Below, piece by piece: positions 33,619-42,369 of a stretch of 64,000 nucleotides of DNA (within the stretch, counting starts at the first letter, position 1; every line of letters begins with the position of its first letter). This stretch comes from Abiotrophia sp965245735 (lineage in GTDB: Bacteria > Bacillota > Bacilli > Lactobacillales > Aerococcaceae). The notes under the pieces were generated by a model. The model did not search any database, was not told where the DNA came from, and worked only from the letters and a program-made list of their open reading frames with translations. The stretch lies in NCBI GenBank assembly GCA_965245735.1, contig CBDFAX010000001.1:1-64000 (forward strand), in the 5' to 3' direction. The position numbers were made by a program, and so were the translations under genes.

Positions 33619-33660
33619 GAGAACTCATTGAGCGCTTGGCTTGGTGGGTTCTCTTGCTTT
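33619..33660 (+). terminator. Terminator after the GNAT gene
   Basis: GAGAACTCA (33619-33627) / TGGGTTCTC (33645-33653), one wobble pair, weak T-rich tail TTGCTTT. Confidence 0.65.
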
Positions 33661-33808
33661 CCGTTACTGAGGATTAATGAGGCTAGGTTCCTATTTCTTG
33701 TGCCCCATAAGCATGAGTAGTAAAATTAAACTATCCACTTTCCAATATGAAATATATTTTAGAAGTGACTGACGCCCCCAAAAAAAGAAGCAGAAAGGTA
33801 GATGCCGT

Positions 33809-34396
33809 ATGAAAATTAAAGATATTGTACGTGACTATAATTTGGATAAAGAGGCTTTCGAGGCCTTCCTTCAAGACCAAGGAATCGCAGTGAAGTTTTC
33901 TCTTACCGGCTCCTATCTAGAAGATGATGTGGACATCGATTATCTAATGGACCAATTTCAGAACTATATGGCAGACCAAGATGAGGAATTTGCTGATCAA
34001 CTTGCCCAACAAAAAGAACGGGAACAAGGAATTGCTAATATTGTAGTGACTACGGGACAGGGATTTGATGGCTATAGTATCACGCATTATGGTGGGCCTG
34101 TGGCTAGTGATTTGGCACATTCTATCGCGCGTGGTGTAGATGGAGGCCGTGGAGATAATGCCTTAGGTAATCCGGCTCAAAGTTTGGTAGATGTTATGGA
34201 AGAAGGACGTATTCTTACCTTAGCCCATCTTAAGGAACAAGCCTATGATCTAGGTTGTAATGCCATTATCAACCTTAAATTTGATTATGTGACCTTAGAA
34301 CCTGAAACAGTCAACACCCAAGGAGGTACCACCTATCTTCCATATGTATTCTGTGTTACTGCCTTAGGCACGGCAGTCTACGCGGATGAAGTCTAA
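33809..34396 (+). CDS. YbjQ/UPF0145-domain protein with extra N-terminal helical domain
   Basis: 195 residues. The C-terminal half (about 70-195) resembles the YbjQ (UPF0145, putative heavy-metal-binding) fold: GIANIVVTTGQGFDGYSITH, a central loop, AYDLGCNAIINLKFDYVTLE, and a final FCVTALGTAVY strand. The first 65 residues are an acidic helical extension (KIKDIVRDYNLDKEAFEAFL) not normally present in stand-alone YbjQ. GAAAGG lies 10 bases before ATG. Function of the family is not established. Confidence 0.75.
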   Translation: MKIKDIVRDYNLDKEAFEAFLQDQGIAVKFSLTGSYLEDDVDIDYLMDQFQNYMADQDEEFADQLAQQKEREQGIANIVVTTGQGFDGYSITHYGGPVASDLAHSIARGVDGGRGDNALGNPAQSLVDVMEEGRILTLAHLKEQAYDLGCNAIINLKFDYVTLEPETVNTQGGTTYLPYVFCVTALGTAVYADEV

Positions 34397-34423
34397 TCAG
34401 CCAAGCGAATCATTTCTAATCCT

Positions 34424-34466
34424 AAATCAACCCGCTGAACCTTATGGTTTGGTGGGGATTTTTTCA
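34424..34466 (+). terminator. Probable terminator after the YbjQ-domain gene
   Basis: Imperfect stem around CTGAACC-TTAT-GGTTTGGTGGGGATT followed by TTTTT. Confidence 0.6.
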
Positions 34467-34496
34467 TTGAGCTAGTAAATTTAGGTGAACCTCAAA

Positions 34497-34543
34497 GAAT
34501 AGGACCTAAGTCCTATTCGCTGAGCCCTGTCATATGGTATAAT
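34497..34543 (+). promoter_or_regulatory. lemA promoter with upstream inverted repeat
   Basis: TGG-TATAAT (34538-34543) is an extended -10 box. Just upstream, GAATAGGAC (34497-34505) / GTCCTATTC (34510-34518) is a perfect 9-bp inverted repeat with a 4-base loop that reaches the -35 position. It may be an operator. Confidence 0.6.
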
Positions 34544-34594
34544 CATCTTGTCCTTGAAATGAGAACTTGATTCAGAGGACAGGAGGATCATAAT

Positions 34595-35161
34595 ATGAAA
34601 AAAACGTGGTTATTTGTGATTGCTGTTCTGGCAGTCATCGCCTTTGCCTTAGGTGGTACCTATAATGGCCTAGTATCATCGCAAAATGCAGTTACTCAAG
34701 CCCAGGCAGACGTGCAAGTTGATTTGCAACGTCGCTATGACTTAATTCCTAATGTAGTCAACAGTGTGAAGGGTTATATGAGTCATGAATCAGAAATCTT
34801 CGAGAAAATAGCGGAAGCCCGTGCTAAGATTGGTTCTGGTAACGCGTCAGAAGCCGAGCAAGGCCAGTCTGACTTATCATCGGCTGTTTCCCGTTTATTG
34901 GTTTTGACTGAGAATTATCCAGATTTGAAGGCCAATCAACAGGTGGAAAATCTCATTACTGAATTGGAAGGCACTGAGAACCGTATCAAGACCTCCCGTG
35001 GGGTTTTCAACGAAGTAGCAACCAAGTACAATACTAAGGTTCGCTCTTTCCCAACTAACTTGCTAGCGGGCATCTTCGGTTTCCAACCCGTGACCTTATA
35101 TCAAGCAAGTAGTGATGCGCAAGTAGCGCCAACAGTAGATTTGAATTCTTCTAGCCGTTAA
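34595..35161 (+). CDS. lemA: LemA family protein
   Basis: 188 residues: an N-terminal membrane anchor (about 1-21, MKKTWLFVIAVLAVIAFALG), then a long helical bundle. The LemA signature is VQVDLQRRYDLIPNVVNSVK, followed by later NRIKTSRGVFNEVATKYN and FPTNLLAGIFGF. Family function is not settled. AGGAGG precedes ATG. It is paired with a TPM-domain lipoprotein gene 32 bases downstream, a recurrent partnership. Confidence 0.94.
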   Translation: MKKTWLFVIAVLAVIAFALGGTYNGLVSSQNAVTQAQADVQVDLQRRYDLIPNVVNSVKGYMSHESEIFEKIAEARAKIGSGNASEAEQGQSDLSSAVSRLLVLTENYPDLKANQQVENLITELEGTENRIKTSRGVFNEVATKYNTKVRSFPTNLLAGIFGFQPVTLYQASSDAQVAPTVDLNSSSR

Positions 35162-35193
35162 GGCGACAGTAAGTCTTATGAGGAGGCATGACC

Positions 35194-36060
35194 ATGCAAA
35201 CTAAAAAATGGCGAGGATTCCTACTCTTACTAGGCTTTGTCTTCTTGTTTATGGTGGGCTGTGGCGCTAAGACTAACAACTTACCTGATAAACCAGAGCG
35301 GTCGGTTGTAGATGAGGCTAAGGTCTTGTCTCAGGATACTTTAGCCTACATTGATCAGGTCAACCGTCAATTGGCTCAGACCTCGGAGCAATATCAAATT
35401 GGGGTTTATCTGCCAGCTGATCTTAAAGGGTTCAGTATTGAAGAGCTTGCTAACAAGGTAGCTAAAAAATGGCAAGTGGGCTTCTCTGGTACGAACAATG
35501 GCATATTGTTGGTGGTCGCGCCTAATGACCGCAAGATGCGGATTGAGACCTCAAATAAGGCGGCTGAAGCATTAACCGATGTGGCGGCCAAACGAATCTT
35601 GGATTCTGCCAAGAGTGAACTCAAAGCTAAGGACTATGACCGAGCAGTACGCCTGCAGATACAGGGGATTATCCAGTATCTAGGCTTGTCAGATAGCCAA
35701 CTGACGCAACTTGGGGTGACCAACTCAGCGCGCGCTGAGCACGAGACAGCCTTGCGTTGGTCTAAGAGCCCTTGGCGTTTTGTAGCCAGTGCTTGGCCAC
35801 TCTTCCTTATTTTGCCTTTTGGTATACCACTCGGTATTCGACTCTTACGGCGTCGCCGTGGTGCCTTCCGTTGGTCCGATGACGATGATGATTTCTTCGA
35901 CGGCTTCTGGGGCAGCGGTGGTAGTGGTGGCATCTTAGGCGGTTGGTGGAGCTCCGGAAGTTCTAGTTCTGGATCTGACTCAAGTAGTAGCTCTGGTGGC
36001 AGTTCCGGTGGTTGGGGCGGCGGCGGCTTCGGCGGCGGTGGTGCTTCCAGCGGCTGGTAA
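35194..36060 (+). CDS. TPM-domain (YgcG family) lipoprotein with Gly/Ser tail
   Basis: 288 residues. The lipoprotein signal peptide ends at Cys23 (FMVGC). A TPM domain (about 30-160) follows, with VVDEAKVLSQDTLAYI, NNGILLVVAPNDRKMRIET and AAKRILDSAKSEL. Next come a single membrane helix (about 195-215), an Arg-rich/Asp-rich junction, and a low-complexity Gly/Ser/Trp tail. ATG 35194, 7 bases from AGGAGG, is taken rather than ATG 35188, which is 1 base from it. Probably acts at the membrane with LemA. Confidence 0.88.
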   Translation: MQTKKWRGFLLLLGFVFLFMVGCGAKTNNLPDKPERSVVDEAKVLSQDTLAYIDQVNRQLAQTSEQYQIGVYLPADLKGFSIEELANKVAKKWQVGFSGTNNGILLVVAPNDRKMRIETSNKAAEALTDVAAKRILDSAKSELKAKDYDRAVRLQIQGIIQYLGLSDSQLTQLGVTNSARAEHETALRWSKSPWRFVASAWPLFLILPFGIPLGIRLLRRRRGAFRWSDDDDDFFDGFWGSGGSGGILGGWWSSGSSSSGSDSSSSSGGSSGGWGGGGFGGGGASSGW

Positions 36061-36075
36061 AGTAATCAAATAGTG

Positions 36076-36108
36076 GAGGCTAGGACTGAGTCCTGGCCTC
36101 TTTTATTT
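36076..36108 (+). terminator. Terminator after lemA-TPM
   Basis: GAGGCTAGGAC (36076-36086) / GTCCTGGCCTC (36090-36100), one wobble, then TTTTATTT. Confidence 0.9.
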
Positions 36109-36167
36109 GGCTAGAAGGAAGATAGCTTATGTGATATAGTAGGAGAGAGTAGATGAGGAGGATGCCC

Positions 36168-36896
36168 ATGAAATTTCTTATACCGAGCGCCAAGCAGATG
36201 TCAGGCTTGTCTGATGGCAAGTTCCTTGAGTTAGCGCCAGCTAGCCAGGCTGTATTGGCGAGATTAAGTGATTTATCAACTGAAGAATTGGCTAAGTTTT
36301 ATGATATTTCTGACGCTCAAGCAGTAACCGAGGCAGAACGATGTCAGGCTTTGGCGGCAGGGAAAGCTGAGTCTTACCCTGCCATGGACCTCTATGATGG
36401 TCTCATGTATCGTCAATTCAAGCCGGTGCTTAAGTCAGATAAAGCTCGAGACTTCGCTAGTCAACATGTCTTGATTGCCACCGCGCTTTATGGCTTAATT
36501 GCGGCTAATACCCCGATTGCGCCGCATAGATTAGATTTCATGAAATCTCTCAAGGTTAATGGCAAGTCCCTAAAAGCCTATTGGAAGGCACAGTACGATA
36601 CATGCATAAGCACCAATCAAGATGAAGTCCTGGTTTCCCTTCTGTCAGCTGAGTTTGAACAAGTGTTCAGCCCAGCCCTGCGGCGACTTTTCTTACGAAT
36701 TCAGTTTCTAGAAGAAGCGGATGGCCGACTCAAACGCCATTCGACCATTTCTAAGAAAGGGCGCGGGCAACTACTAGCCTATTGTATAAAACATCAAGTC
36801 CAGACTCTAGAAGCACTCCGAACTGCTAAGTTTGATGGCTACAGCTACCGGGCAGATTTATCTAGTGAACTAGACTGGGTCTACGTTAAAAAATAG
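36168..36896 (+). CDS. yaaA: YaaA family peroxide stress protein
   Basis: 242 residues of the DUF328/UPF0246 family, linked in E. coli to lowering free iron during peroxide stress. The start MKFLIPSAKQM, the YDGLMYRQF segment and RLDFMKSLKVNGKSL are family features. Two upstream in-frame ATGs (36153, 36162) are rejected because AGGAGG at 36156-36161 is 6 bases from ATG 36168. It is convergent with the CpXC gene across a shared hairpin. Confidence 0.9.
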   Translation: MKFLIPSAKQMSGLSDGKFLELAPASQAVLARLSDLSTEELAKFYDISDAQAVTEAERCQALAAGKAESYPAMDLYDGLMYRQFKPVLKSDKARDFASQHVLIATALYGLIAANTPIAPHRLDFMKSLKVNGKSLKAYWKAQYDTCISTNQDEVLVSLLSAEFEQVFSPALRRLFLRIQFLEEADGRLKRHSTISKKGRGQLLAYCIKHQVQTLEALRTAKFDGYSYRADLSSELDWVYVKK

Positions 36897-36907
36897 AGAA
36901 ATAAAGG

Positions 36908-36938
36908 AATAAGCCAGCCCCTTAGGGACTGGCTTATT
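36908..36938. terminator. Bidirectional terminator between yaaA and the CpXC gene
   Basis: Perfect 10-bp arms AATAAGCCAG (36908-36917) / CTGGCTTATT (36929-36938) between two convergent genes. T-runs are modest on both sides. Confidence 0.75.
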
Positions 36939-36951
36939 TAGCTAGTATAGG

Positions 36952-37629
36952 CTATTTTTCATTGTCACTAGCTGGCTGGCTTTCAGGTTTCTTACCTTCT
37001 AACAAATCTAGCGCCCAGCGGTAGCCAATATAGTGGAAGTCGCCGCGTAAGTCCTCTTCCAAGATTTTGCGGTATTTGCCTTTGACGAAGTCAATGAGCT
37101 TCTGGTGTAAATCGACCAGAATTTGATCTTGGTCTGTTACATAGAGGATGCGCTCAGCACCTTTGCTCGGATAGTAGTAGCGCGCCTTAACCGGAGTATC
37201 AGGCTTCTCGGTTGCAAAGAGCCCATCCGTCAGGATTTTGACTGCTTCAATGATGCGATCATCATGGCCGGACTCCAAAATTTGAATTTTCTCTAGTAAT
37301 TCAGGAACGCTTGTCACCAAGCGCAGTTGGTAGTGGTCTAGGGAGAAGTTAAGGCCTTCCAAGATTTTCTCCAAATCGTCTTCTAGACGATCTTTTTCTT
37401 CCAGATAATGGGGCAAGAGAAAAATCATATAGGCAGCTTGCGGATTATGATAGAGAAATTGATAAGTTAGTTGACGCTCAGCACCACAAGTAGGGCACTC
37501 GAAGCGGAAGAGTTGACCTTCGAAGAGATCACGCACTAAAGGCGCTTGGGTCTTGCTATTAAGGTGAGTAGGGTAGTCTTTATCTACTTGAGTCTGACAG
37601 ACCGGGCAAGTCAGGTGGAGTTCAGGCAT
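36952..37629 (-). CDS. CpXC domain protein
   Basis: 225 residues. The N-terminal CpXC-type zinc domain has paired motifs CPVCQTQVDKDYP (Cys9, Cys12) and FECPTCGAERQL (about 54-58). An acidic helical/beta region follows with FLLPHYLEEKDRLED, and the end is Lys/Glu-rich. The domain is known mainly from bacterial proteins without assigned activity; zinc binding is inferred from the four Cys. GAAGGAGG lies before ATG. It is divergent from the flavodoxin gene. Confidence 0.85.
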   Translation of the reverse strand: MPELHLTCPVCQTQVDKDYPTHLNSKTQAPLVRDLFEGQLFRFECPTCGAERQLTYQFLYHNPQAAYMIFLLPHYLEEKDRLEDDLEKILEGLNFSLDHYQLRLVTSVPELLEKIQILESGHDDRIIEAVKILTDGLFATEKPDTPVKARYYYPSKGAERILYVTDQDQILVDLHQKLIDFVKGKYRKILEEDLRGDFHYIGYRWALDLLEGKKPESQPASDNEK

Positions 37630-37792
37630 GGTGAAGCCTCCTTCATCAATCTTTCTTTTATTATATCAAAAAAAAATGCGAAATCTATCTCAAGCTACTT
37701 AGAATAGAAAAAATGTGGTACAATAGGAATGTAAGGGTGCCCGTAAGTCAGTCGCGAGTAACCCGTCATGTATGCAGAAAGGGATGGAAGTA

Positions 37793-38338
37793 ATGAACTG
37801 TTTAGTGGTCTATATGTCACGTTATGGCTCGACCAAACGCTATGCTGAGCAAATCGCCAAAGTACTTAATTGCCGTGTCTGTGCTCATAATGAGGTCACC
37901 GATACACTCCTGGCAGAGAGTCAGATTATGATTCTAGGAACCTGTATTTTGGAAGGGCGTTTAGAAGGTGCTCCTGTATATCAAGAATGGATAGAGGCCT
38001 GGCCTGACAAGTCTTGGATTCTCTACACGGTTGGTCTCTCCAATCCAGACTTAACCAACTTTGATCCTCTCATGGCGGCGGCCTTCAAGCCAGAAGTTTT
38101 GGAGCGCATCACTGAATTCCATTTTCGCGGGACAATTGTCTATAAGCGACTCGACTTTATGCAACGCTTAGCTAAGCAACTAGAAGATACCAAAGAGCAT
38201 TCCCTAGATACAGTTAGTTTGGGTGACGTAGAGCGCTCCATGCTAGAGACATATGGGACCACTTATGATGCAACCGAAGAATCTTCTCTGGAGCCTTTGG
38301 TGGCTCGGGTTCGTGCTATTCAGAAAGGAGCAAAATAA
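37793..38338 (+). CDS. Flavodoxin domain protein
   Basis: 181 residues. The flavodoxin-like fold begins MNCLVVYMSRYGSTKRYAEQ, an FMN phosphate loop of the type found in HemG/flavodoxin_5 proteins. It continues with ESQIMILGTCILEGRL and the final FRGTIVYKRLDFMQRL. The frame is open from 37772; ATG 37793, 10 bases after GAAAGG, gives the usual family start. It is one base short of abutting rpiA, so they are co-transcribed. Electron partner unknown. Confidence 0.83.
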   Translation: MNCLVVYMSRYGSTKRYAEQIAKVLNCRVCAHNEVTDTLLAESQIMILGTCILEGRLEGAPVYQEWIEAWPDKSWILYTVGLSNPDLTNFDPLMAAAFKPEVLERITEFHFRGTIVYKRLDFMQRLAKQLEDTKEHSLDTVSLGDVERSMLETYGTTYDATEESSLEPLVARVRAIQKGAK

Positions 38339-39052
38339 ATGGTAGATACCAAGGAACTAGTCGGTCGTTACGCCGCTAACTATGTCAAAGATGGCATGGT
38401 GGTTGGTTTAGGGACTGGATCAACGGCTTATTGGTTTGTTGAAGAATTAGGTGCTCGTATTGCGGATGGCCGTCTCAAACAAATTGTGGGCGTGGCCACT
38501 TCTCGTCGGACAGCGGAACAAGCCCTTAAGTTAGGCATTACCATCATGGATTTAGATCGGGTCAACCATATTGATTTGGTCGTTGACGGGGCGGATGAAG
38601 TGACTCGTGATTTCTATGGCATCAAAGGGGGCGGTGGTGCCCTCTTGCATGAAAAGATTGTAGCTAAGAATGCCAAGCGTTCTATCTGGGTTGTAGGCGA
38701 AGACAAGGTTGTCGATACTTTAGGAGCTTTCCCCTTGCCTGTTGAGGTGGTGCAGTTTGGATCCTGGAATCTTTTCCGTCAATTGATGGCGGCAGGCCTA
38801 GAACCAAGCTTCCGTAAAGTTGGGTCTGATTCGCTCTATATGACAGATTCTGGCAACTACATTATCGACTTAAAACTAGGCCAAATTCCTTATCCACACC
38901 AACTAGCCCATGAATTGAAGAATACGGTAGGGGTAGTCGAACATGGCCTCTTCCTAGACGTATGTGATACTTTCTTGGTGGGACGTGCTGACGGAAGCAT
39001 CCTCCTTTATCAGAAAGATCAAGCCGAGCCAATGACAATTGAGGTGAATTAA
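38339..39052 (+). CDS. rpiA: Ribose-5-phosphate isomerase A
   Basis: 237 residues. Interconverts ribose-5-P and ribulose-5-P. Motifs: VGLGTGSTAYWFVEEL, the catalytic VVDGADEV, and KGGGGALLHEKIVA with the catalytic Glu/Lys region. GAAAGGAG precedes ATG, which follows the previous stop with no gap. Next to pdp it makes a pentose-recycling pair for nucleoside ribose. Confidence 0.96.
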   Translation: MVDTKELVGRYAANYVKDGMVVGLGTGSTAYWFVEELGARIADGRLKQIVGVATSRRTAEQALKLGITIMDLDRVNHIDLVVDGADEVTRDFYGIKGGGGALLHEKIVAKNAKRSIWVVGEDKVVDTLGAFPLPVEVVQFGSWNLFRQLMAAGLEPSFRKVGSDSLYMTDSGNYIIDLKLGQIPYPHQLAHELKNTVGVVEHGLFLDVCDTFLVGRADGSILLYQKDQAEPMTIEVN

Positions 39053-40354
39053 ATGCGGGTAGTAGACCTAATCGAGAAAAAACAAGCAGGCCTGGCCTTA
39101 AGTCAGGAAGAAATCAATTTCCTGATTGCCGGTTATACAGATGGCACGATACCTGATTATCAGATGAGCGCTTTAGCAATGGCTATCTATTTCAAGGGTA
39201 TGACGGAAGAAGAAGCCAGCTATTTAACCATGGCCATGGTCAAGTCAGGGGATGAGATTGATTTATCCGCTATTCATGGTGTCAAAGTCGATAAACACTC
39301 AACTGGTGGCGTGGGCGATACAACTACCCTGGTGCTAGCACCTCTAGTGGCTGCCTGTGGTGTGCCAGTTGCTAAAATGAGTGGTCGTGGTTTGGGTCAT
39401 ACGGGTGGGACCACTGATAAATTAGAGGCCATTCCTGGCTTCTCCGTGACCCTATCACCTCAAGACTTTATTGATCATGTCAACCGCTACAAGATTGCGG
39501 TCGTTGGGCAAAGTGGGAACCTGACCCCTGCCGATAAAAAACTCTATGCCTTGCGGGATGTGACGGGGACCGTCCAATCCATTCCCTTGATTGCTAGCTC
39601 AATTATGAGTAAGAAAATTGCGGCTGGGGCGGATGCCATTGTCTTAGATGTTAAGACCGGTGAAGGAGCCTTCATGAAGACCTTGGCAGATGCTGAAGCT
39701 CTGGCCCATACCATGGTGAAGATTGGACACCAAGTAGGGCGTAAGACCCTAGCTGTCATCTCCGATATGAGTCAGCCTTTAGGCTACATGATTGGGAATG
39801 CCTTAGAGGTCAAGGAAGCCATCCAGACCCTTCAAGGCCAAGGACCAGAAGATTTGACGGAACTCTGCTTGGTATTAGGCGGTCAAATGTTGCTAGCAGC
39901 AAATCGAGTAACTAGCCTAGAAGAAGGTAAAGCCCTCTTGCGAGAACAAATCGACTCAGGTCGTGCCTTAGAAATCTTCAAGACCTTCCTTGCTAACCAA
40001 GGCGGGGATACGAGAATTGTGGATAATCTAGACTTGTTACCTCAAGCTCGCTACCACATTCCATTCCTAGCCCAAAGTTCGGGTGTGGTCAGCCAATGGG
40101 TGGCTGATGAAGTTGGGGTAGCTGCTATGATGTTAGGCGCTGGACGTGAGACCAAGGAAGATATTATCGACCCAGCAGTTGGGATTGAACTCTGTGTTAA
40201 GGTTGGAGATTCTATCCAGGCAGGCCAGCCACTTGCGATTTTACACAGTAACCGAGAAGATGTGAGCGAGGTCTTGTCTCGCTTGTCTGCTGCTGTTTCG
40301 ATTGCTGACTCCGCTCAGGTGCCAGAATTAATTCGCAAAGTTATTGTGGAATAA
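39053..40354 (+). CDS. pdp: Pyrimidine-nucleoside phosphorylase
   Basis: 433 residues. Phosphorolyses uridine, thymidine or deoxyuridine to base plus (deoxy)ribose-1-P. It has the family signature KMSGRGLGHTGGTTDKLEAI, the phosphate/substrate region VDKHSTGGVGDTTTLV, and a C-terminal domain with VGIELCVKVGDSIQAGQPLA. GAGGTGAA precedes ATG, directly abutting rpiA. Confidence 0.95.
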   Translation: MRVVDLIEKKQAGLALSQEEINFLIAGYTDGTIPDYQMSALAMAIYFKGMTEEEASYLTMAMVKSGDEIDLSAIHGVKVDKHSTGGVGDTTTLVLAPLVAACGVPVAKMSGRGLGHTGGTTDKLEAIPGFSVTLSPQDFIDHVNRYKIAVVGQSGNLTPADKKLYALRDVTGTVQSIPLIASSIMSKKIAAGADAIVLDVKTGEGAFMKTLADAEALAHTMVKIGHQVGRKTLAVISDMSQPLGYMIGNALEVKEAIQTLQGQGPEDLTELCLVLGGQMLLAANRVTSLEEGKALLREQIDSGRALEIFKTFLANQGGDTRIVDNLDLLPQARYHIPFLAQSSGVVSQWVADEVGVAAMMLGAGRETKEDIIDPAVGIELCVKVGDSIQAGQPLAILHSNREDVSEVLSRLSAAVSIADSAQVPELIRKVIVE

Positions 40355-40370
40355 ACCCATAGGCTAATAA

Positions 40371-40416
40371 AACAGCCCTCATTAGTTGGGAAACCATCCA
40401 ACTAGTGGAGGGCTGT
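40371..40416. terminator. Long inverted repeat after pdp, probable terminator
   Basis: AACAGCCCTC plus TTAGTTGG pair with CCAACTAG plus GGAGGGCTGTT across an 8-base loop, giving about 20 pairs. There is no strong T-run, so efficiency is uncertain. Confidence 0.6.
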
Positions 40417-40540
40417 TGAATTATACTTGGCTTTTCTAAGAAAGTCTTAACTAGGGTGATTTTAGTTTACTTTTGGCGGTCAGAGTGTTAAACTGACTGA
40501 TGAATTTGTATGATTTTCGGAAACGGAATGAGGTGGCAAA

Positions 40541-41785
40541 ATGTCAATCAAACCAAGAGCGATTAAACCTTTTTCATATGGAGTATTGGCCTTAGGCTTA
40601 GCGCTTGTACTAGGAAGCGCAGAGGCGGTAGGGGCCCAATCAGATTCTGAGCAAGTAGACTCAACAAGCCAAGTAGAAAGCCTAGCCACCTCGTCTGAGA
40701 GTGCTAGTTCTGTAGCTGAATCCGAAATGGTCTCCACTTCTGCTGAGAGTTCGGCTGAACCACAACTATCCAAACCAGAACAATTGCAGGCCGCCCTTGA
40801 TGCTATGCATGAGTTAAAAACCTACCAGGTACGTTATGGCTTTACCTACGTCAAGGATCGGGCTTATACGGCCCAAGTACAAGCGGTGGGAGACCGCAGT
40901 CGTGGTATTGCTAAGATACAATTAACCTATTATGGCGATAAAGGCGAAGGTCTTAAGTATCAACTCGATTTGATGACTTATGATAATCTCTCTCATGTCT
41001 ATATTAAGCATAGTCAATTATTAGCAAGCATGACTTTCTTCCCTGAATTGTCTTTGACAACGGAGCAGCTCAAAGCCTTAGAAGCCTATGATGACTATTA
41101 TATCGAACTTAGTAAGGAACAACTTAAGCAAGTTGGCTTAGATCAAGAAGCTTTCCAGCTGCTTTTCTTAGAGCCTAACCGTAAGAAGTTGAGTCAGTTA
41201 CCGGAGACTAAGATTCATGAGTTCAAGGGGACCGTGATGACTAGTGCAGAGCTAACAGAAATTCCAGAATTTCTCTTTGACCAGACGCGTAACTTACATC
41301 TCGATTATCGTCTTAAGATGGAATGGGAAGCAAGTGACAAAGGCCCTAGTCTAAAACTCAATCCCCATCTAGATTTGGTAGGTAAGGGGGTCGGTCTGGA
41401 CCTTCAAGGGGAAGTATCAGCTAAGATTCGCAAAGGAGAATTTGGCCTCAACCGCATTGCGGATATCGCGACGGGCAAGGTGGATTTTCTTAAGGCAATG
41501 CAATTGAAGACGAGCCCTGTGCTTCAAAAGCTCAAGCGTTTTAGCTTACGAGTGAATCCTAAGGAACAACGCTATCGTATGACTCTTTTGGGGGTGGTGG
41601 AAGATACCAACCTTAACCTTTTCAATAATAATCCTGCCTATACACGTTCTTATGACTATGTAGTGGATTATGAGTTGAGCCCTAGTCAGGAACACTTACC
41701 AGATATTACTGAGCTTAAGCGCCTTTCGGCTCAGGAATATCAATCCTTATTAAATAAGATATTAAGTCAGACGCCAAAAGAATAG
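40541..41785 (+). CDS. Secreted Ser-rich protein of unknown function
   Basis: 414 residues. The signal peptide (1-33, AIKPFSYGVLALGLALVLGS) resembles the YSIRK/GS class but is degenerate, with a likely cut after VGA. A Ser/Glu/Val linker (34-78) is followed by a globular part with two beta-rich halves: ELKTYQVRYGFTYVKDRAYT, and later FSLRVNPKEQRYRMTL. There is no LPxTG, no Cys lipobox and no C-terminal membrane helix, so it is probably secreted or held by charge. The layout recalls lipoprotein-type beta half-barrels, but I assign no family. AGGTGG precedes ATG. It lies just upstream of the giant adhesin. Confidence 0.72.
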   Translation: MSIKPRAIKPFSYGVLALGLALVLGSAEAVGAQSDSEQVDSTSQVESLATSSESASSVAESEMVSTSAESSAEPQLSKPEQLQAALDAMHELKTYQVRYGFTYVKDRAYTAQVQAVGDRSRGIAKIQLTYYGDKGEGLKYQLDLMTYDNLSHVYIKHSQLLASMTFFPELSLTTEQLKALEAYDDYYIELSKEQLKQVGLDQEAFQLLFLEPNRKKLSQLPETKIHEFKGTVMTSAELTEIPEFLFDQTRNLHLDYRLKMEWEASDKGPSLKLNPHLDLVGKGVGLDLQGEVSAKIRKGEFGLNRIADIATGKVDFLKAMQLKTSPVLQKLKRFSLRVNPKEQRYRMTLLGVVEDTNLNLFNNNPAYTRSYDYVVDYELSPSQEHLPDITELKRLSAQEYQSLLNKILSQTPKE

Positions 41786-41803
41786 GTATTGGCTTACTAA
41801 CTG

Positions 41804-41837
41804 CCAGGTTGCTAACTAGCAATCTGGTTTTTGTTTT
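41804..41837 (+). terminator. Terminator after the secreted protein gene
   Basis: CCAGGTTGCTA (41804-41814) / TAGCAATCTGG (41817-41827), one wobble, then TTTTTGTTTT. Confidence 0.9.
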
Positions 41838-42369
41838 GGGCTAAGGCTATGAGCTAGATGCTTTCTTTATGAATGATAGAGTGGAACTGAAGGCTTGAAG
41901 GCTATATTTTCTTTAGCTTGCTTATAAGAAATTTTTTTAGTTTTTGTGGAAGATGATTAATAAGGGGATATAAAGTAATAAAACGCCTAGACAAGTGAGT
42001 ATTTTATCTAATCATCGCTTATAAAATAGCTAAAATATAAGCTTTAATAAGTAGACATTATGTCTCAGTTTTTGAATAAGTGACTCTTGGGGAAGTGCAA
42101 TAATAACAAGCTTTACAGGTGTTGACAAGACGTTATGAAAAATTATAGTCGTCAATAAAACGATTATTAAATGATTAGCGTCAAATTTTCAAAAAAACAT
42201 CGTGCAATTTCATTCGGCATATACTATAATAGTGGACGAAGTGAACGAAGCAAGTTAGCAAGGGCATTACCTTGGCTCCAATTACCTTGGTGTGCAGATT
42301 CTCTCTGAGAAAAACCTCCTTGTTAGTTTGCTTCTTTCATCATATATTTTTTTATGGAGGAGTCAGTCT
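41838..42369 (+). promoter_or_regulatory. AT-rich promoter region of the giant surface protein gene
   Basis: This gene-free stretch of about 530 bases is much more AT-rich than the rest of the window. It holds one good promoter, TTGACA (42122-42127), a 16-base spacer, TATAGT (42144-42149). It also holds a second perfect TATAAT (42225-42230) with a poor -35. Downstream is a 10-base direct repeat ATTACCTTGG (42266-42275 and 42281-42290). The leader is 130 to 220 bases depending on the promoter used. GGAGGAG lies before the ATG. Confidence 0.6.

Noticed and set aside
42292..42369. 26-residue N-terminal extension of the adhesin
   Set aside because: GGAGGAG sits just before ATG 42370, and the YSIRK-type signal has its normal N-terminal length from there.
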